This document shows, piece after piece, positions 1-9,341 of a stretch of DNA of 64,000 bases. The notes beneath the pieces were generated by a model, which saw only the letters and a list, made by a program, of their open reading frames with translations, searched no databases and was not told the DNA's origin. The translations under genes and the position numbers were made by a program. Within the stretch, counting starts at the first letter, position 1, and each line of letters opens with the position of its first letter. Source of the stretch: Ferruginibacter lapsinanis (GTDB taxonomy: Bacteria; Bacteroidota; Bacteroidia; Chitinophagales; Chitinophagaceae); contig NZ_CP086063.1 in the NCBI RefSeq assembly GCF_020783315.1, positions 2,964,501 through 3,028,500 on the forward strand, in the 5' to 3' direction.

Positions 1-115
1 AAATAATTGGCTCCCAGCCAAATTCAGGAAGATGTTGAGCAAACAATCTGCTTCTGTGTACTGCGGCAAGATTGGATGGTGGATAATGAGGCGATATTAT
101 AAGTATTTTTTTCAT
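1..115 (-). CDS. Glycosyltransferase, N-terminal fragment (cut by window edge)
   Basis: The reverse strand from 115 reads an ATG followed by 38 open codons to the edge of the window. The start, MKKILIISPHYPPSNLAAVH, is a typical Rossmann beta-strand plus loop opening for a GT-B (family 4) glycosyltransferase; the next residues (RSRLFAQHLPEFGWEP) fit the usual first helix. Its ATG overlaps the TGA of the upstream glycosyltransferase as ATGA (112-115), a classic translational-coupling junction, so the operon continues to the left. Only the first 38 residues are visible, so substrate and subfamily cannot be named. The overlap and the family-like N-terminus make a real gene likely despite the short length. 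Confidence 0.8.
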   Translation of the reverse strand, partial: MKKILIISPHYPPSNLAAVHRSRLFAQHLPEFGWEPII

Positions 116-1320
116 TTCTTTATTAGTTTCCATAGTAACAATAGTTTATTCCCTTCAGTTTCCCAGGAAAAAGAACCTGCCCGTTGAAACCTATTTGCTT
201 TTTGACTGCGAATTAACTCCATTCTGTTATAACAATCTAAAAAAGTTTGTTCCAAACTATTATTATCTAATGAAGTGATAATTCCTATATCCGGGAAATC
301 ATTTAATAATCTTTTTTGTGCCATGGTTGATGATGCTATTATATACAGCCCTGACTGCATATAAGCGAATATTTTATTTGATACTGCCAGATTATTATTC
401 AGGTCTTTCCCGGGTTCAATCGCAAGGCCGATATCAAATAGACTTAATTGTTTGTGCAAATCACTTTGTAATAGTGGATCATGCGTATAAATATTCTCAG
501 CGTTCGTCAGCCATTCATTGGCAAATGCCTTATTTAAATTACCAAATAAGTGTAATTCAAATTTATCAGCTAATTTTTTTATTACAGGAACAACCTCTTC
601 TAATCCTCTCCCGGCTGCAATATTTTGAGAAAACCACACAATTTTAACTCTTGCATTATCAATATATTGGGGTGCAACAAACTCCTCCGCAGAAAAGAGA
701 TTATAAATGACCGCATCATTGGGCATTTCTGCAGGTGCTAAATCCGCTTTACAATATTCAAGTATCAATGGAGAAGCTGCACTGCAATACATTGCATGAG
801 GGAATATCTCGTTTTGAAGCTTTTTCAGTATGCCAATTTGGGCTTCATTTGATGCTTCTCCCGGATGATAATCTTCTATATCAATACCAAAAGGTATTTT
901 TTTTTGTTTTGAAAAATGAAATGCCGGGTAAAAACTACCCGGATTATGTGCTACAATCAGATCAAAATCACCGGACAAATTATTTAATGCATTATTTAAT
1001 AGCCAGGATCTTTTATTAAACTGATATGCAATAAGTTTAATTGAGGAAGGATTAAGTAGAGATACCCCTTTTGAAAGTTTATTGACAACAGTACTAAAAA
1101 GCCAGGACAAAAATGGCTTTCTTCCTGCAGGTATTTCAATAATACTAACCCCCTTATCATTAAAATCAGACTTGAACTTATTATTTAATTGTTTACTCCA
1201 GTTATCAAAATCAAAACATACAACTGTAGCCTTATAATTATTGGTCAATGCTAAATTGATCTCTTTGACCAGACGAGGATTGGTAGCAAAATTGTGTGTT
1301 GTAATAAATAGTATATGCAA
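112..1320 (-). CDS. Glycosyltransferase, GT4/GT-B like (TTG start)
   Basis: This 402-residue protein has GT-B architecture: an N-terminal Rossmann half opening HILFITTHNFATNPRLVKEI and a C-terminal half with the donor-binding type segment NNNLAVSNKIFAYMQSGLYI near residues 308-327. It should transfer a sugar from a nucleotide donor at the cytoplasmic face of the inner membrane during assembly of the polysaccharide. The start codon must be TTG at 1320: an in-frame TAG lies only two codons upstream and no ATG occurs before the conserved first strand. It is followed at four-base overlap by another glycosyltransferase and preceded by a GT2 gene after a 103-base gap. Donor and acceptor cannot be told from sequence. 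Confidence 0.85.
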   Translation of the reverse strand: MHILFITTHNFATNPRLVKEINLALTNNYKATVVCFDFDNWSKQLNNKFKSDFNDKGVSIIEIPAGRKPFLSWLFSTVVNKLSKGVSLLNPSSIKLIAYQFNKRSWLLNNALNNLSGDFDLIVAHNPGSFYPAFHFSKQKKIPFGIDIEDYHPGEASNEAQIGILKKLQNEIFPHAMYCSAASPLILEYCKADLAPAEMPNDAVIYNLFSAEEFVAPQYIDNARVKIVWFSQNIAAGRGLEEVVPVIKKLADKFELHLFGNLNKAFANEWLTNAENIYTHDPLLQSDLHKQLSLFDIGLAIEPGKDLNNNLAVSNKIFAYMQSGLYIIASSTMAQKRLLNDFPDIGIITSLDNNSLEQTFLDCYNRMELIRSQKANRFQRAGSFSWETEGNKLLLLWKLIKK

Positions 1321-1423
1321 TGTCTATTATGATTTTCTTTATTACTATTCTGATTTTTTATACTTGCTAAAACCAGTATTAAAAAACTGCCAATCTTATT
1401 TGTAGACAGTGTTATTAAAATAT

Positions 1424-2281
1424 TTATTGAAAAATGCCAATTAACGCATCACTAAATTTATAATTTGTCAATTTAATTGCATTGTATGTTTTTTTTAAAT
1501 CTTTTGTTTTGATAAAATACTTTGTAACATTTACTAAAAAGCGTCGCTTCATTTTTTTTATCAACCAAAGACGTTCTTTTTTAGATAGTGGCAGGGGCAA
1601 TTCATTGAAAGAATCCTTTTCATACCTGTAATTATTATATAAATAACTGTATGAATTATTAATTTCCTGGCCGTCATGTACCCTGTAATTAACCAATTGG
1701 AAAGGAAAAAGGACTATCGGAGAATAACAACATGCTTTCAAATTGAAATACATATCATTAGCAGGGCCATATTTTTCAGGGTATCTATTTATTTCATTAA
1801 AAAACGAACGACGTAAAATAGTTCCCCCGGGACCTATATATAAAAATTGTTGTTTAAAAAAATGATTATGGATTGCTTCTGCCGATTCGACTTTTATTGG
1901 AGAAGGGGAATGAGCATAAAACATTCCAAAATTCAGATCCGGATATATTTTCAATACTTCGATCAAGTTAGAAATTGTTTCAGGATATATTTCATCATCA
2001 GAATCAACATATAACATAAACTCTCCCTTGGCATAAGTTGACGCCTTATTTCGATTTGGATAGTCTCCCAAATTTTGTTCATTTATATACACTTTGATCC
2101 GCTCATCCTGCATAGCATATTTTTGTGCAATTGCAAATGTATTATCGGTGGATCTATCGTCTACAATAATCAATTCCCAGTTAGTATAATTTGAATTCAA
2201 AACACTTTCAATGGCTTCAACAATTAATTTCTCTCTATTATATGCAGTCATTAGAATACTAAAAAGCGGGGAACTCGTCAT
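1424..2281 (-). CDS. Family 2 glycosyltransferase
   Basis: This 285-residue GT-A fold enzyme has the family 2 hallmarks: the opening strand FSILMTAYNREKLI, the nucleotide-binding DDRSTD at residues 41-46, and the metal-binding DSDD at 93-96. It has no membrane segments and is expected to work in the cytoplasm on a lipid-linked intermediate. It is closely related to the GT2 at 3301-4209, sharing the WELIIVDD segment and the NLGDYxNRNKAxxYAKGE stretch just before DSDD, which points to a duplication inside the locus. ATG start. The sugar transferred is unknown. Confidence 0.9.
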   Translation of the reverse strand: MTSSPLFSILMTAYNREKLIVEAIESVLNSNYTNWELIIVDDRSTDNTFAIAQKYAMQDERIKVYINEQNLGDYPNRNKASTYAKGEFMLYVDSDDEIYPETISNLIEVLKIYPDLNFGMFYAHSPSPIKVESAEAIHNHFFKQQFLYIGPGGTILRRSFFNEINRYPEKYGPANDMYFNLKACCYSPIVLFPFQLVNYRVHDGQEINNSYSYLYNNYRYEKDSFNELPLPLSKKERLWLIKKMKRRFLVNVTKYFIKTKDLKKTYNAIKLTNYKFSDALIGIFQ

Positions 2282-2332
2282 ATAAGTCAGGTTAAAATTT
2301 TATAAAATAAACCTTGAATAGAAATGCATTAA

Positions 2333-3301
2333 TTATTTAAAAGGATTTTTTATCCCGATCCTGGACAATTGTAATTTTAATTTTTTAGCGAATTTCCATC
2401 CAACAATTTTACTGAGCAATATAAAAAACCTCCCTCCTTCTATTTGACGATTACTTCCTCCCAATTCCTTAATTTTATTTTCCAGATAAGTACACAATAA
2501 GGGGTGATCTGGGTACATCCGATGTAACCAAATATTATATCTATCAGCACAAAGTGATCGTGTGAGAACCGAATTTTCTTTATTCAGCAAATATGTGCAT
2601 CCAAGATCAGTAGATAATATCGCATTTTTATATGCCTGTTCGGATAATGAAGCGGAAATAGAACCGCTAATGCCCGATCGATAGAATGCTTTTGCGCCTT
2701 CGGCAAAAAGCACATCATTCACATTGGTCAATAATCTTATACTAAACTCAAAATCATTATTAAGTGAAAGTCTTTCATCCCACCCTCCAGTTTTATCTAG
2801 CACTTTTTTGGGAATTAGCCATACCCAGGCACCCATCATATCATACTTTTGACTGAGTGAACTTTTCAGCCACTCTAGAGAAGACATATCCTTCCAAACA
2901 GATTCAGCAGTAAAGACGGCAGATTGAGGATTCCCATCATAAAAGCGTCCCCATTCGCAAGATGCCATTGCATCTATTCTTCCATCTAATTTTTTTAGCT
3001 GCAATTCTATATGAGTATCATTCATCAGATCATCGGCATCAAAAAATTTTATATACTCTCCCGTAGCTTTGGATAATCCAAAATTGGAGGCTTTACATTG
3101 CCCCTGATTAGGGATTGAAAAATATTTTATTCTTTTATCGCTGAAAGATTGAATGATCTTCTCTGAATCATCTTTAGATCCATCATTTATAACAATCACT
3201 TCAAGATCTGTATATGTTTGAGACAATATACTTTCAAGCGTTTGACCGATATACGCTGCTGCATTATAGCAGGGAATTATTATGCTTACTAAACTCGACA
3301 T
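2333..3301 (-). CDS. Family 2 glycosyltransferase
   Basis: This 322-residue GT-A glycosyltransferase opens with VSIIIPCYNAAAYIGQTLES, has the NDGSKDD nucleotide loop at about residues 39-45 and a DADD metal-binding motif at 88-91. The C-terminal 130 residues are basic and probably hold acceptor-binding helices. Its ATG shares one base with the stop of the upstream GT2 (TAATG around 3301), indicating coupled translation. No sorting signal is present. The specific linkage formed cannot be predicted. Confidence 0.9.
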   Translation of the reverse strand: MSSLVSIIIPCYNAAAYIGQTLESILSQTYTDLEVIVINDGSKDDSEKIIQSFSDKRIKYFSIPNQGQCKASNFGLSKATGEYIKFFDADDLMNDTHIELQLKKLDGRIDAMASCEWGRFYDGNPQSAVFTAESVWKDMSSLEWLKSSLSQKYDMMGAWVWLIPKKVLDKTGGWDERLSLNNDFEFSIRLLTNVNDVLFAEGAKAFYRSGISGSISASLSEQAYKNAILSTDLGCTYLLNKENSVLTRSLCADRYNIWLHRMYPDHPLLCTYLENKIKELGGSNRQIEGGRFFILLSKIVGWKFAKKLKLQLSRIGIKNPFK

Positions 3302-4209
3302 TAATTATTAAAATCATGAATAGGGGTACGTAAAACCGGGATAACGTTTTTCTTAAGCGAAAGCAGAAAATCGGTAAAACTTAATTTCAGTGTTCTTATT
3401 CTGGCAAAAGACTCCCTGAATTTGCCAGCCAGTAAACTTTTAATTAAACCGCGGCATTTTATATTTACAATATTCCGATATGCTGCATCTGCATCACTTT
3501 TTTGTAATGGACAATCACCCCCAACAAGCGTTTCTCTGATCATCGCCAATCTTACTGACTCTATATGAAAGTCCTTTCGCTCCAGAACAATCTGCTGCTG
3601 TTCATGTTCACGCCAATACACCAAATTAGCTGGCATGCAAACAACCGAATGTTTAGATGCTATTTTAAACCACAGTTCGGTATCTCCTACAAATTGTCTA
3701 CCACTGAAACCATTAAACGATTCAAAAACATCTCTTCGGATGATTGTACCCGACGGGCCGATTCCTAATAAAAAACCTCTGAAAAAATATAGTTTAAAAC
3801 TTTCTTCAGGAGATAATACCACAGGCAACATACAATTTATAAGAATGTTCGAAGAAAATCCCATTGCTATTGAAGCATCACTTTCCATGCACTCAACCAT
3901 CACCCCTAACCCCCATGGGCATATTTTATCGTCCGAATCTAAATACTTCAAATACTCTCCTTTTGCATATCCAGCGGCTTTGTTTCTGTTTGCATAATCT
4001 CCAAGGTTAATTTCATTTACATGCAACTTTATTCTTTCATCCTTTTCTGCATAAGACCTTGCTATTTCAACAGTTCTATCTTTCGACGCATCATCTACGA
4101 TTATCAATTCCCAGTTTTGATAAGTAGATCTTAAAACACTTTCTATTGCTTCTCCTATATATTTCTCCCTATTATAGGAAGTCATGAGAACACTAATTAA
4201 TTTGTTCAT
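3301..4209 (-). CDS. Family 2 glycosyltransferase (paralogue of 1424-2281)
   Basis: This 302-residue GT-A enzyme has the opening ISVLMTSYNREKYIGEAIES, VDDASKD at about residues 38-44 and DSDD at 91-94. The first 100 residues match the GT2 at 1424-2281 closely (YNREKxIxEAIESVL, WELIIVDD, NLGDYxNRNKA), whereas the acceptor-binding C-terminal halves differ more. That pattern suits duplication followed by divergence to a different acceptor or a successive step. ATG start at 4209, 50 bases after the upstream gene on the same strand. Cytoplasmic, non-membrane. Confidence 0.9.
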   Translation of the reverse strand: MNKLISVLMTSYNREKYIGEAIESVLRSTYQNWELIIVDDASKDRTVEIARSYAEKDERIKLHVNEINLGDYANRNKAAGYAKGEYLKYLDSDDKICPWGLGVMVECMESDASIAMGFSSNILINCMLPVVLSPEESFKLYFFRGFLLGIGPSGTIIRRDVFESFNGFSGRQFVGDTELWFKIASKHSVVCMPANLVYWREHEQQQIVLERKDFHIESVRLAMIRETLVGGDCPLQKSDADAAYRNIVNIKCRGLIKSLLAGKFRESFARIRTLKLSFTDFLLSLKKNVIPVLRTPIHDFNN

Positions 4210-4259
4210 ATACTATTGAAATAAGATATAAATGTTACTATCCTTCGCTATCAACAAAA

Positions 4260-5342
4260 TCAAACCCCAGACACCCTCCGTTGACGGTATTTCTCTATAT
4301 TTTTAGAAATTAATAGATTTATCGGAATCGAAAAAATTATGGTATAAATAGCTAAGGTGATACCAAGATTGTTAAATAGTAACGGTGCTTTAAAATAGTG
4401 AATCAGGGATAAAATAAACACATGAGATATATAAACCGGATACGATAGATCTCCGATAAAAGTATCCCATTTCCACTTTTTTGTTTTTTGAAAAACAAAC
4501 GGAAGAAACAAAAAGAATACTAAAAAGTATACATACATTTTTTTTGGAAATACAATTTGATTGTAGAAAAAAGTAAATACAAATAACAAGGCTAACATCG
4601 CAGTAGGTATGTACCGATGCATATTAACAGTTTTCATTTTAGTATATATCCGATAAGATACATTACCTAAAAGAAAGAACAATAATTCTGTAGGGAAAAA
4701 ACGGTATGTCCATGGGTCAAAATTCAATCCATTATGATACAGAAGCACCCTCAATAACAATGACATAAAGATCAATACAGCAATTACTTTTATACTCCGT
4801 CTTACTATAAATGGAGCAAAAATGTAAAACATAATTTCCACTCCAACAGTCCAGGCCTGAGGAATAAGTAAAAAAGTAAATACAGGAGGAGATGAATTTT
4901 GAAAATTAGTTGTAAAGAAAAGAGCTCCGGAATTATCTAGTCCCAAAAACATTACAATATCCTGAAAGAATAGAAAAATATTAGTGAAGATCAGGAAGAA
5001 AAATGTTTTTAAATTTAAGTGGCCCGAATAATGTGTATATGAAAACAATGCCCCTGATTGAGTTCCATTGGTACTAAAATAAAGATATGCTGAAAACAAT
5101 ATGGTAAAGAAAAGTATAAGCCAGTATATCGGAAACAGCCTGAGAAACCTGTTGGTGATAAAGAGTTTATACGATCCATTTTTGTTTATGTACTTTTCAT
5201 TTAATATCAAAGACATATAAAAACCTGAAATGATATAAAATGCCTGAACAGCAATTTGGCCACCGACAAATTTTAATCCAAAAAAATCAGTCGAATGTGC
5301 TATAACTACAGCTAATGCAAGTATTAATCTAAGTAATCCCAC
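4260..5342 (-). CDS. Acyltransferase 3 family membrane protein (OafA-like)
   Basis: This 360-residue, very hydrophobic protein has about ten predicted membrane helices. The first helix carries the acyltransferase-3 signature R-x10-H (Arg5 and His16), followed by the AFYIISGFYMS segment usual for the family. Such proteins move an acyl group, normally acetyl, across or at the inner membrane onto a sugar of a surface glycan. There is no C-terminal SGNH domain, unlike the long OafA form. The start must be GTG at 5342: an in-frame TAA lies six codons upstream with no ATG between. It follows the GT10 gene by 18 bases. The modified sugar is unknown. Confidence 0.9.
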   Translation of the reverse strand: MGLLRLILALAVVIAHSTDFFGLKFVGGQIAVQAFYIISGFYMSLILNEKYINKNGSYKLFITNRFLRLFPIYWLILFFTILFSAYLYFSTNGTQSGALFSYTHYSGHLNLKTFFFLIFTNIFLFFQDIVMFLGLDNSGALFFTTNFQNSSPPVFTFLLIPQAWTVGVEIMFYIFAPFIVRRSIKVIAVLIFMSLLLRVLLYHNGLNFDPWTYRFFPTELLFFLLGNVSYRIYTKMKTVNMHRYIPTAMLALLFVFTFFYNQIVFPKKMYVYFLVFFLFLPFVFQKTKKWKWDTFIGDLSYPVYISHVFILSLIHYFKAPLLFNNLGITLAIYTIIFSIPINLLISKNIEKYRQRRVSGV

Positions 5343-5360
5343 TTTATATAAATTTTGTTA

Positions 5361-6296
5361 TCAGCAATACCAAAGCGGCTCTTTGGTGACCTTACTAATC
5401 AATTTCTTTTTGATCATCTTTCCAACACTATACCATCTATTAAAGCCATTAGTAACAGATTTGTTATGCAATAATGTATTTACCACTTCAATAAATTTAT
5501 CTTCTATGGTTTTAAACTCTAATTCATGTGGGAATACATTATTCTTAAAATATGGCTGATTCAAATATTGGATATAGAGATCATCATTGCTATCAATTGC
5601 TATTATTCTTTCAATCGCCTCATCGAACGAAGCGAAATCATGAATATTTATAAAACTTTTTGTATTAAAATCGTTACCTACTAATGTGTTGCCCCAATAA
5701 ACCGGTAAACTATTCTCAAGCATAGGTTCAACTAATTTTTCTGTAGTATATCCCGGATAAGAAGTATTCTCAAAAGACAATGTAAATTTATATTGAGCAA
5801 TAAAGGCGTTTTTGTCGGGCACTCTATAACCGATATTATTCAAATGCTTTCCCCCCGAATCAACCTGCTTATATTTTGATAACTTTTCAAAAAATAAATT
5901 CCTTTCTTTCCCGTTAGGATTACTTACGAGCATACAACAAAACTTAGTTTTTTCTGCTACAATTTTTTCTGCATCTTTTACCTGGATTAATTTATCCAGA
6001 TCTCCTCTCCAACGATAGAGCGGCAATCTAAAATTACGATTGCTGTAATCAGGATAATCAAATGTAAAAGCATAGTCACACTCTCTAAAGTCTGGTCTTA
6101 CATTCTCTGCAGTATAAAAGATTTTAGAACAGGTATATTTTAAAAAATCGAATCCATAGCAAGAATAGATCACTATATCCGGATCGTCTGAAAATTCCAC
6201 CTGATAATAGTTCTGCAAAAAATGTACAAACATATTATTCTCCTTGTCAAAGCCGGGCCAAAAATCGGTGAATTTTATTTTAATACAATTTTTCAT
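5361..6296 (-). CDS. Alpha-1,3/4-fucosyltransferase-like (GT10)
   Basis: This 311-residue protein resembles bacterial family 10 fucosyltransferases. The conserved GDP-fucose-binding region is at about residues 168-205: SFENTSYPGYTTEKLVEPML followed by PVYWGN. The N-terminal half contains KIFYTAENVRPDF and YAFTFDYPDY, also usual for GT10. It would add L-fucose from GDP-fucose to GlcNAc or a similar residue of the growing glycan. The locus also encodes GDP-L-fucose synthase at 27649-28596, which supplies the donor. I place the start at the ATG at 6296, three bases after the stop of the preceding gene, rather than an in-frame start at 6338 inside that gene. Confidence 0.88.
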   Translation of the reverse strand: MKNCIKIKFTDFWPGFDKENNMFVHFLQNYYQVEFSDDPDIVIYSCYGFDFLKYTCSKIFYTAENVRPDFRECDYAFTFDYPDYSNRNFRLPLYRWRGDLDKLIQVKDAEKIVAEKTKFCCMLVSNPNGKERNLFFEKLSKYKQVDSGGKHLNNIGYRVPDKNAFIAQYKFTLSFENTSYPGYTTEKLVEPMLENSLPVYWGNTLVGNDFNTKSFINIHDFASFDEAIERIIAIDSNDDLYIQYLNQPYFKNNVFPHELEFKTIEDKFIEVVNTLLHNKSVTNGFNRWYSVGKMIKKKLISKVTKEPLWYC

Positions 6297-6298
6297 AT

Positions 6299-7258
6299 TT
6301 ACAATTTCTTTTGCTGACCTTGTGGAATCTGTTTGCAAATTTTTTCAAAGCTTTTCTTTACTCCATTTCCACCTTTTAATTTATATATCGTTAAAAAATA
6401 AAGATGAGAAAAAAAATTACCCAGCATTTCTGAATAATTGTATACCAGCCAATATATTTTTTCTCGTATACTTAAAGCCGGATTCTTTATTAACTGATAA
6501 GGTACCTGTAGTATTGGCTTCATCGAAATAGGTAATGAGGGCAAATATCCAAAAAAATGATAAAAATGATAGTTAATAGAAAAAGCTACCTTATAAGCAT
6601 ATTTATATCCACTATGATGATAATGGAAAACCAAAATTGATGGATCATACACCAGTTTCCACCCTTTTGATAAAGCCTGATAAGCCCACACACAATCTTC
6701 TGCAAATTCAGTTTGAATGAATGGTTGTTCAATTAAAGCTTCTTTTCTATACATGGCTACAACATCATCCCAGCGTGCATTATCGACCCTTTCACGAATA
6801 GACAGTTGATTGAACTCCTCCGGAGAAAATTTTTTGACAATTGCCTTAGGTTCAGAATATCGTTTAAACCAAAGAAGGGGATTTTTGTCTTTATCATGCG
6901 AAACTGCCTGATGCCCACAAACAGACATTACGTTTGCATCCTGAAAATGAGCAGCCATTTTTTCCAACATCACCTTGTCTGCTAATACTGCATCCTGAAC
7001 AGTTAAAAAAATCAATTCGCCTTGCGCATATCCCACTCCGATATTTCTTGTTAGACCATGATCGAATGTATTATTCGGAATGGTAATAATTTTTGCTCCG
7101 AAACTTTTTGCTATTTCAACACTACCATCAACAGATTCAGAATCAAGTATTATAATTTCTATCTCCGGATAAATAGATTGTTCTGAAATAGCTTTTAAAC
7201 AATCTCCCAATGTTTGTTGCCCATTCTTTACAGGGATCACAATACTTATTCTCGGCAT
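6299..7258 (-). CDS. Family 2 glycosyltransferase, rhamnosyltransferase-like
   Basis: This 319-residue GT-A enzyme opens with ISIVIPVKNGQQTLGDCLKA. It carries FDHGLTRN at residues 65-72 and FLTVQDA ending at residue 90. The F(D/N)HGxTRN ... QDA combination is characteristic of the group annotated as rhamnosyltransferases, in which QDA replaces the usual DxD. No rmlABCD genes for dTDP-rhamnose are in the window, so rhamnose as donor is only a family-based suggestion. ATG start at 7258; it sits between an acyltransferase and the GT10 with spacings of 6 and 2 bases. Confidence 0.87.
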   Translation of the reverse strand: MPRISIVIPVKNGQQTLGDCLKAISEQSIYPEIEIIILDSESVDGSVEIAKSFGAKIITIPNNTFDHGLTRNIGVGYAQGELIFLTVQDAVLADKVMLEKMAAHFQDANVMSVCGHQAVSHDKDKNPLLWFKRYSEPKAIVKKFSPEEFNQLSIRERVDNARWDDVVAMYRKEALIEQPFIQTEFAEDCVWAYQALSKGWKLVYDPSILVFHYHHSGYKYAYKVAFSINYHFYHFFGYLPSLPISMKPILQVPYQLIKNPALSIREKIYWLVYNYSEMLGNFFSHLYFLTIYKLKGGNGVKKSFEKICKQIPQGQQKKL

Positions 7259-7264
7259 AAAATC

Positions 7265-8341
7265 CTAAGAGAATTTTAATTTTAATTTTAAAAAAGGAGT
7301 TTCAATAAATCGATATGATAAATATGCTGTAACGAATGTAAGTCCGAAATATATAATCAATAACGGCACTGATGGAATATGTAACCCAGGGGCCACTTTA
7401 CCCAGGATCAATTGAAATATGACAGGGATCACCATATGAAAAAGATATATTCCATAACTGATCGTTCCTATATATTGAATTGCCTTATTCGTACTTAAAA
7501 ATTTCACCCATCCCTTCCATCCGAAAATACTCATCAGCACAAAAGAAAAAGTAGAAATACATAAACTCAACTCCCGATAAATTGTAAGAAAAGGATTGCC
7601 TTCTGTATAAAAGAAGAGTACTACCAAAAGATTTAATAAAGTAATTAAAAAAACTGTCTGCCGTCTGTCTTTTAGCCAGTTTATAACAGCACCCTGATCT
7701 ACATAAAAGACCGCCAATAAAGCCCCCATACCAAGTGTATGGAAATTTGCAAAAGGCAGTACATGTAAACGGGCATCTTTAAAAAACAAAAAGTAAGCAA
7801 CCAACGACACCAGCACCATTGCTATAATTATTTTCAATCTGTATTTAGATGGAGTAAAAAGTAATACCCATGGCCAAAACAAATAAAATTGTTCCTCCAC
7901 TCCTAGCGACCATAAATGAGAAAAACACGCCACCGCTCCAAAACCTACCTGGTAGATCAAAAAATTAGGTGTATAGGAAAAAAAATACGGCGTAAAAATA
8001 TCCTGCCATATAGCAATATGTAACAAATGTTTTGCCCCCCAGAAAAGTAAAAGAAATAAATAATAAATGGGGAATAATCTTAATAACCTTCTGATCATGA
8101 ATTTCTTTATGATCATTAATTTACTTTCTGCTTGTTTTTGTAACGATAAGATTAAAATCGTGGTGATCAAAAAACCTGAAATGGTAAAGAATATCTCTAC
8201 TCCATACCAGGTATAAGGTATAAGCGGAAATCCAACTGCAGGAAGAAGATGTGCTACCATTGTTAGCAACACAGCAAAAGTTCTCAATGCATCTAACTCG
8301 GGCAAATGACCTAACGAAAATTTCTTATTATTCTCCTGCAT
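7265..8341 (-). CDS. Acyltransferase 3 family membrane protein
   Basis: This 358-residue polytopic membrane protein of the acyltransferase-3/OafA family has R-x10-H (Arg20, His31) in the first helix, WYGVEIFFTISGFLI after it, and the conserved SLGVEEQFYLFWP near residues 145-157. These enzymes acylate sugars of lipopolysaccharide or exopolysaccharide. I chose the ATG at 8341 over the adjacent in-frame TTG at 8344, because the TTG immediately follows the TAG of the upstream GT2. It is the second acyltransferase-3 gene in 4 kb and only distantly similar to the one at 4260-5342, so the two probably modify different positions or sugars. Confidence 0.9.
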   Translation of the reverse strand: MQENNKKFSLGHLPELDALRTFAVLLTMVAHLLPAVGFPLIPYTWYGVEIFFTISGFLITTILILSLQKQAESKLMIIKKFMIRRLLRLFPIYYLFLLLFWGAKHLLHIAIWQDIFTPYFFSYTPNFLIYQVGFGAVACFSHLWSLGVEEQFYLFWPWVLLFTPSKYRLKIIIAMVLVSLVAYFLFFKDARLHVLPFANFHTLGMGALLAVFYVDQGAVINWLKDRRQTVFLITLLNLLVVLFFYTEGNPFLTIYRELSLCISTFSFVLMSIFGWKGWVKFLSTNKAIQYIGTISYGIYLFHMVIPVIFQLILGKVAPGLHIPSVPLLIIYFGLTFVTAYLSYRFIETPFLKLKLKFS

Positions 8342-8344
8342 CAA

Positions 8345-9334
8345 CTAATTTATTATTCTATACAACAAGCCCTTTATTCTTAATTTAGTAATGACCCAAG
8401 AATTATTGCCAAAAACCAACTGAAGAATTTTTATTTTCACTATGTCGTATGTACTTATAATTTTTAACGATCTTAATAATGTTATTGATTGATTCAAAGG
8501 CAACGTATATTGATTGATCCTTGATAAAACAAATCCTTTCAAAAAAGCAAAATATCCGTTTCTAACCTGTTTTTTATATCGCCCCATCTGTTCTTTAGAA
8601 TCAATATTTTGGAAAAACTCCGGCAGTTTTTTCAAAAAAGAAAACCTGCTAACGATACTTAATTCATAAAATCGCTTGGCCTTTGTTTCATCCATATTAT
8701 CTACCCTGTAAAAACAATCGGGTGGTAAATGATAATTAATTGAAACAGTTAAGGAGGTATCTAGTAATGCCCTTAAATGCAGATCCGGATCTTCCATGTA
8801 AATCAATGTAACATCAAACCCTCCCAATTTTACTAAAGCTGATCTTTTCCATATCGGAGCCATTGTTTGCCATGCCGGATCCATCTGAAAAAAACAATCG
8901 ATCGCTGCAAACTTATTGTCAATTATTTTGTTGAATGTAGCATAAGGCAATGGACCTTCGGGCTTCCACAGGTATTGTAAAAAAACGGCCCAATCAATAC
9001 CGTCATCTTCACTCATCACTTTCACCCGCTGCTCTAAACAAAAATCAGCCAATTTATCATCTGAATCCAGAAACATGATCAGATCACCATCCGCTTCTTT
9101 TATTCCAATATTCCTGCATGCAGCTGCACCAGACTGCGCTACGGATGAATGCAACAGCTTTACCTTACCCTGATGTATCTTACCGAATTGCTGTATAATG
9201 TCCACTGAACTATCGGTAGAGCCATCATCCACTACCACCAATTGCCAATGAGTGTAGGTTTGCCTGACAATAGAATCTAATGTTTCAGGTAAAAAATCCT
9301 GCCTGTTATATAAAGGCATTATAATCGAGACCAT
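8345..9334 (-). CDS. Family 2 glycosyltransferase
   Basis: This 329-residue GT-A enzyme opens with VSIIMPLYNRQDFLPETLDS, has DDGSTD at residues 36-41 and the metal-binding DSDD at 90-93. A Trp-rich middle (WAVFLQYLWKPEGP) and a basic C-terminal region follow. It is predicted to be a soluble, inverting enzyme acting on the lipid-linked glycan. ATG start at 9334; the preceding methyltransferase ends 7 bases upstream. Donor unknown. Confidence 0.9.
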   Translation of the reverse strand: MVSIIMPLYNRQDFLPETLDSIVRQTYTHWQLVVVDDGSTDSSVDIIQQFGKIHQGKVKLLHSSVAQSGAAACRNIGIKEADGDLIMFLDSDDKLADFCLEQRVKVMSEDDGIDWAVFLQYLWKPEGPLPYATFNKIIDNKFAAIDCFFQMDPAWQTMAPIWKRSALVKLGGFDVTLIYMEDPDLHLRALLDTSLTVSINYHLPPDCFYRVDNMDETKAKRFYELSIVSRFSFLKKLPEFFQNIDSKEQMGRYKKQVRNGYFAFLKGFVLSRINQYTLPLNQSITLLRSLKIISTYDIVKIKILQLVFGNNSWVITKLRIKGLLYRIIN

Positions 9335-9341
9335 AATTTAC

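Noticed and set aside
6297-6338. An upstream in-frame start for the GT10 gene
   Set aside because: It would extend into the preceding GT2 gene and add residues not seen in the family; the ATG at 6296 fits directly after the upstream stop.
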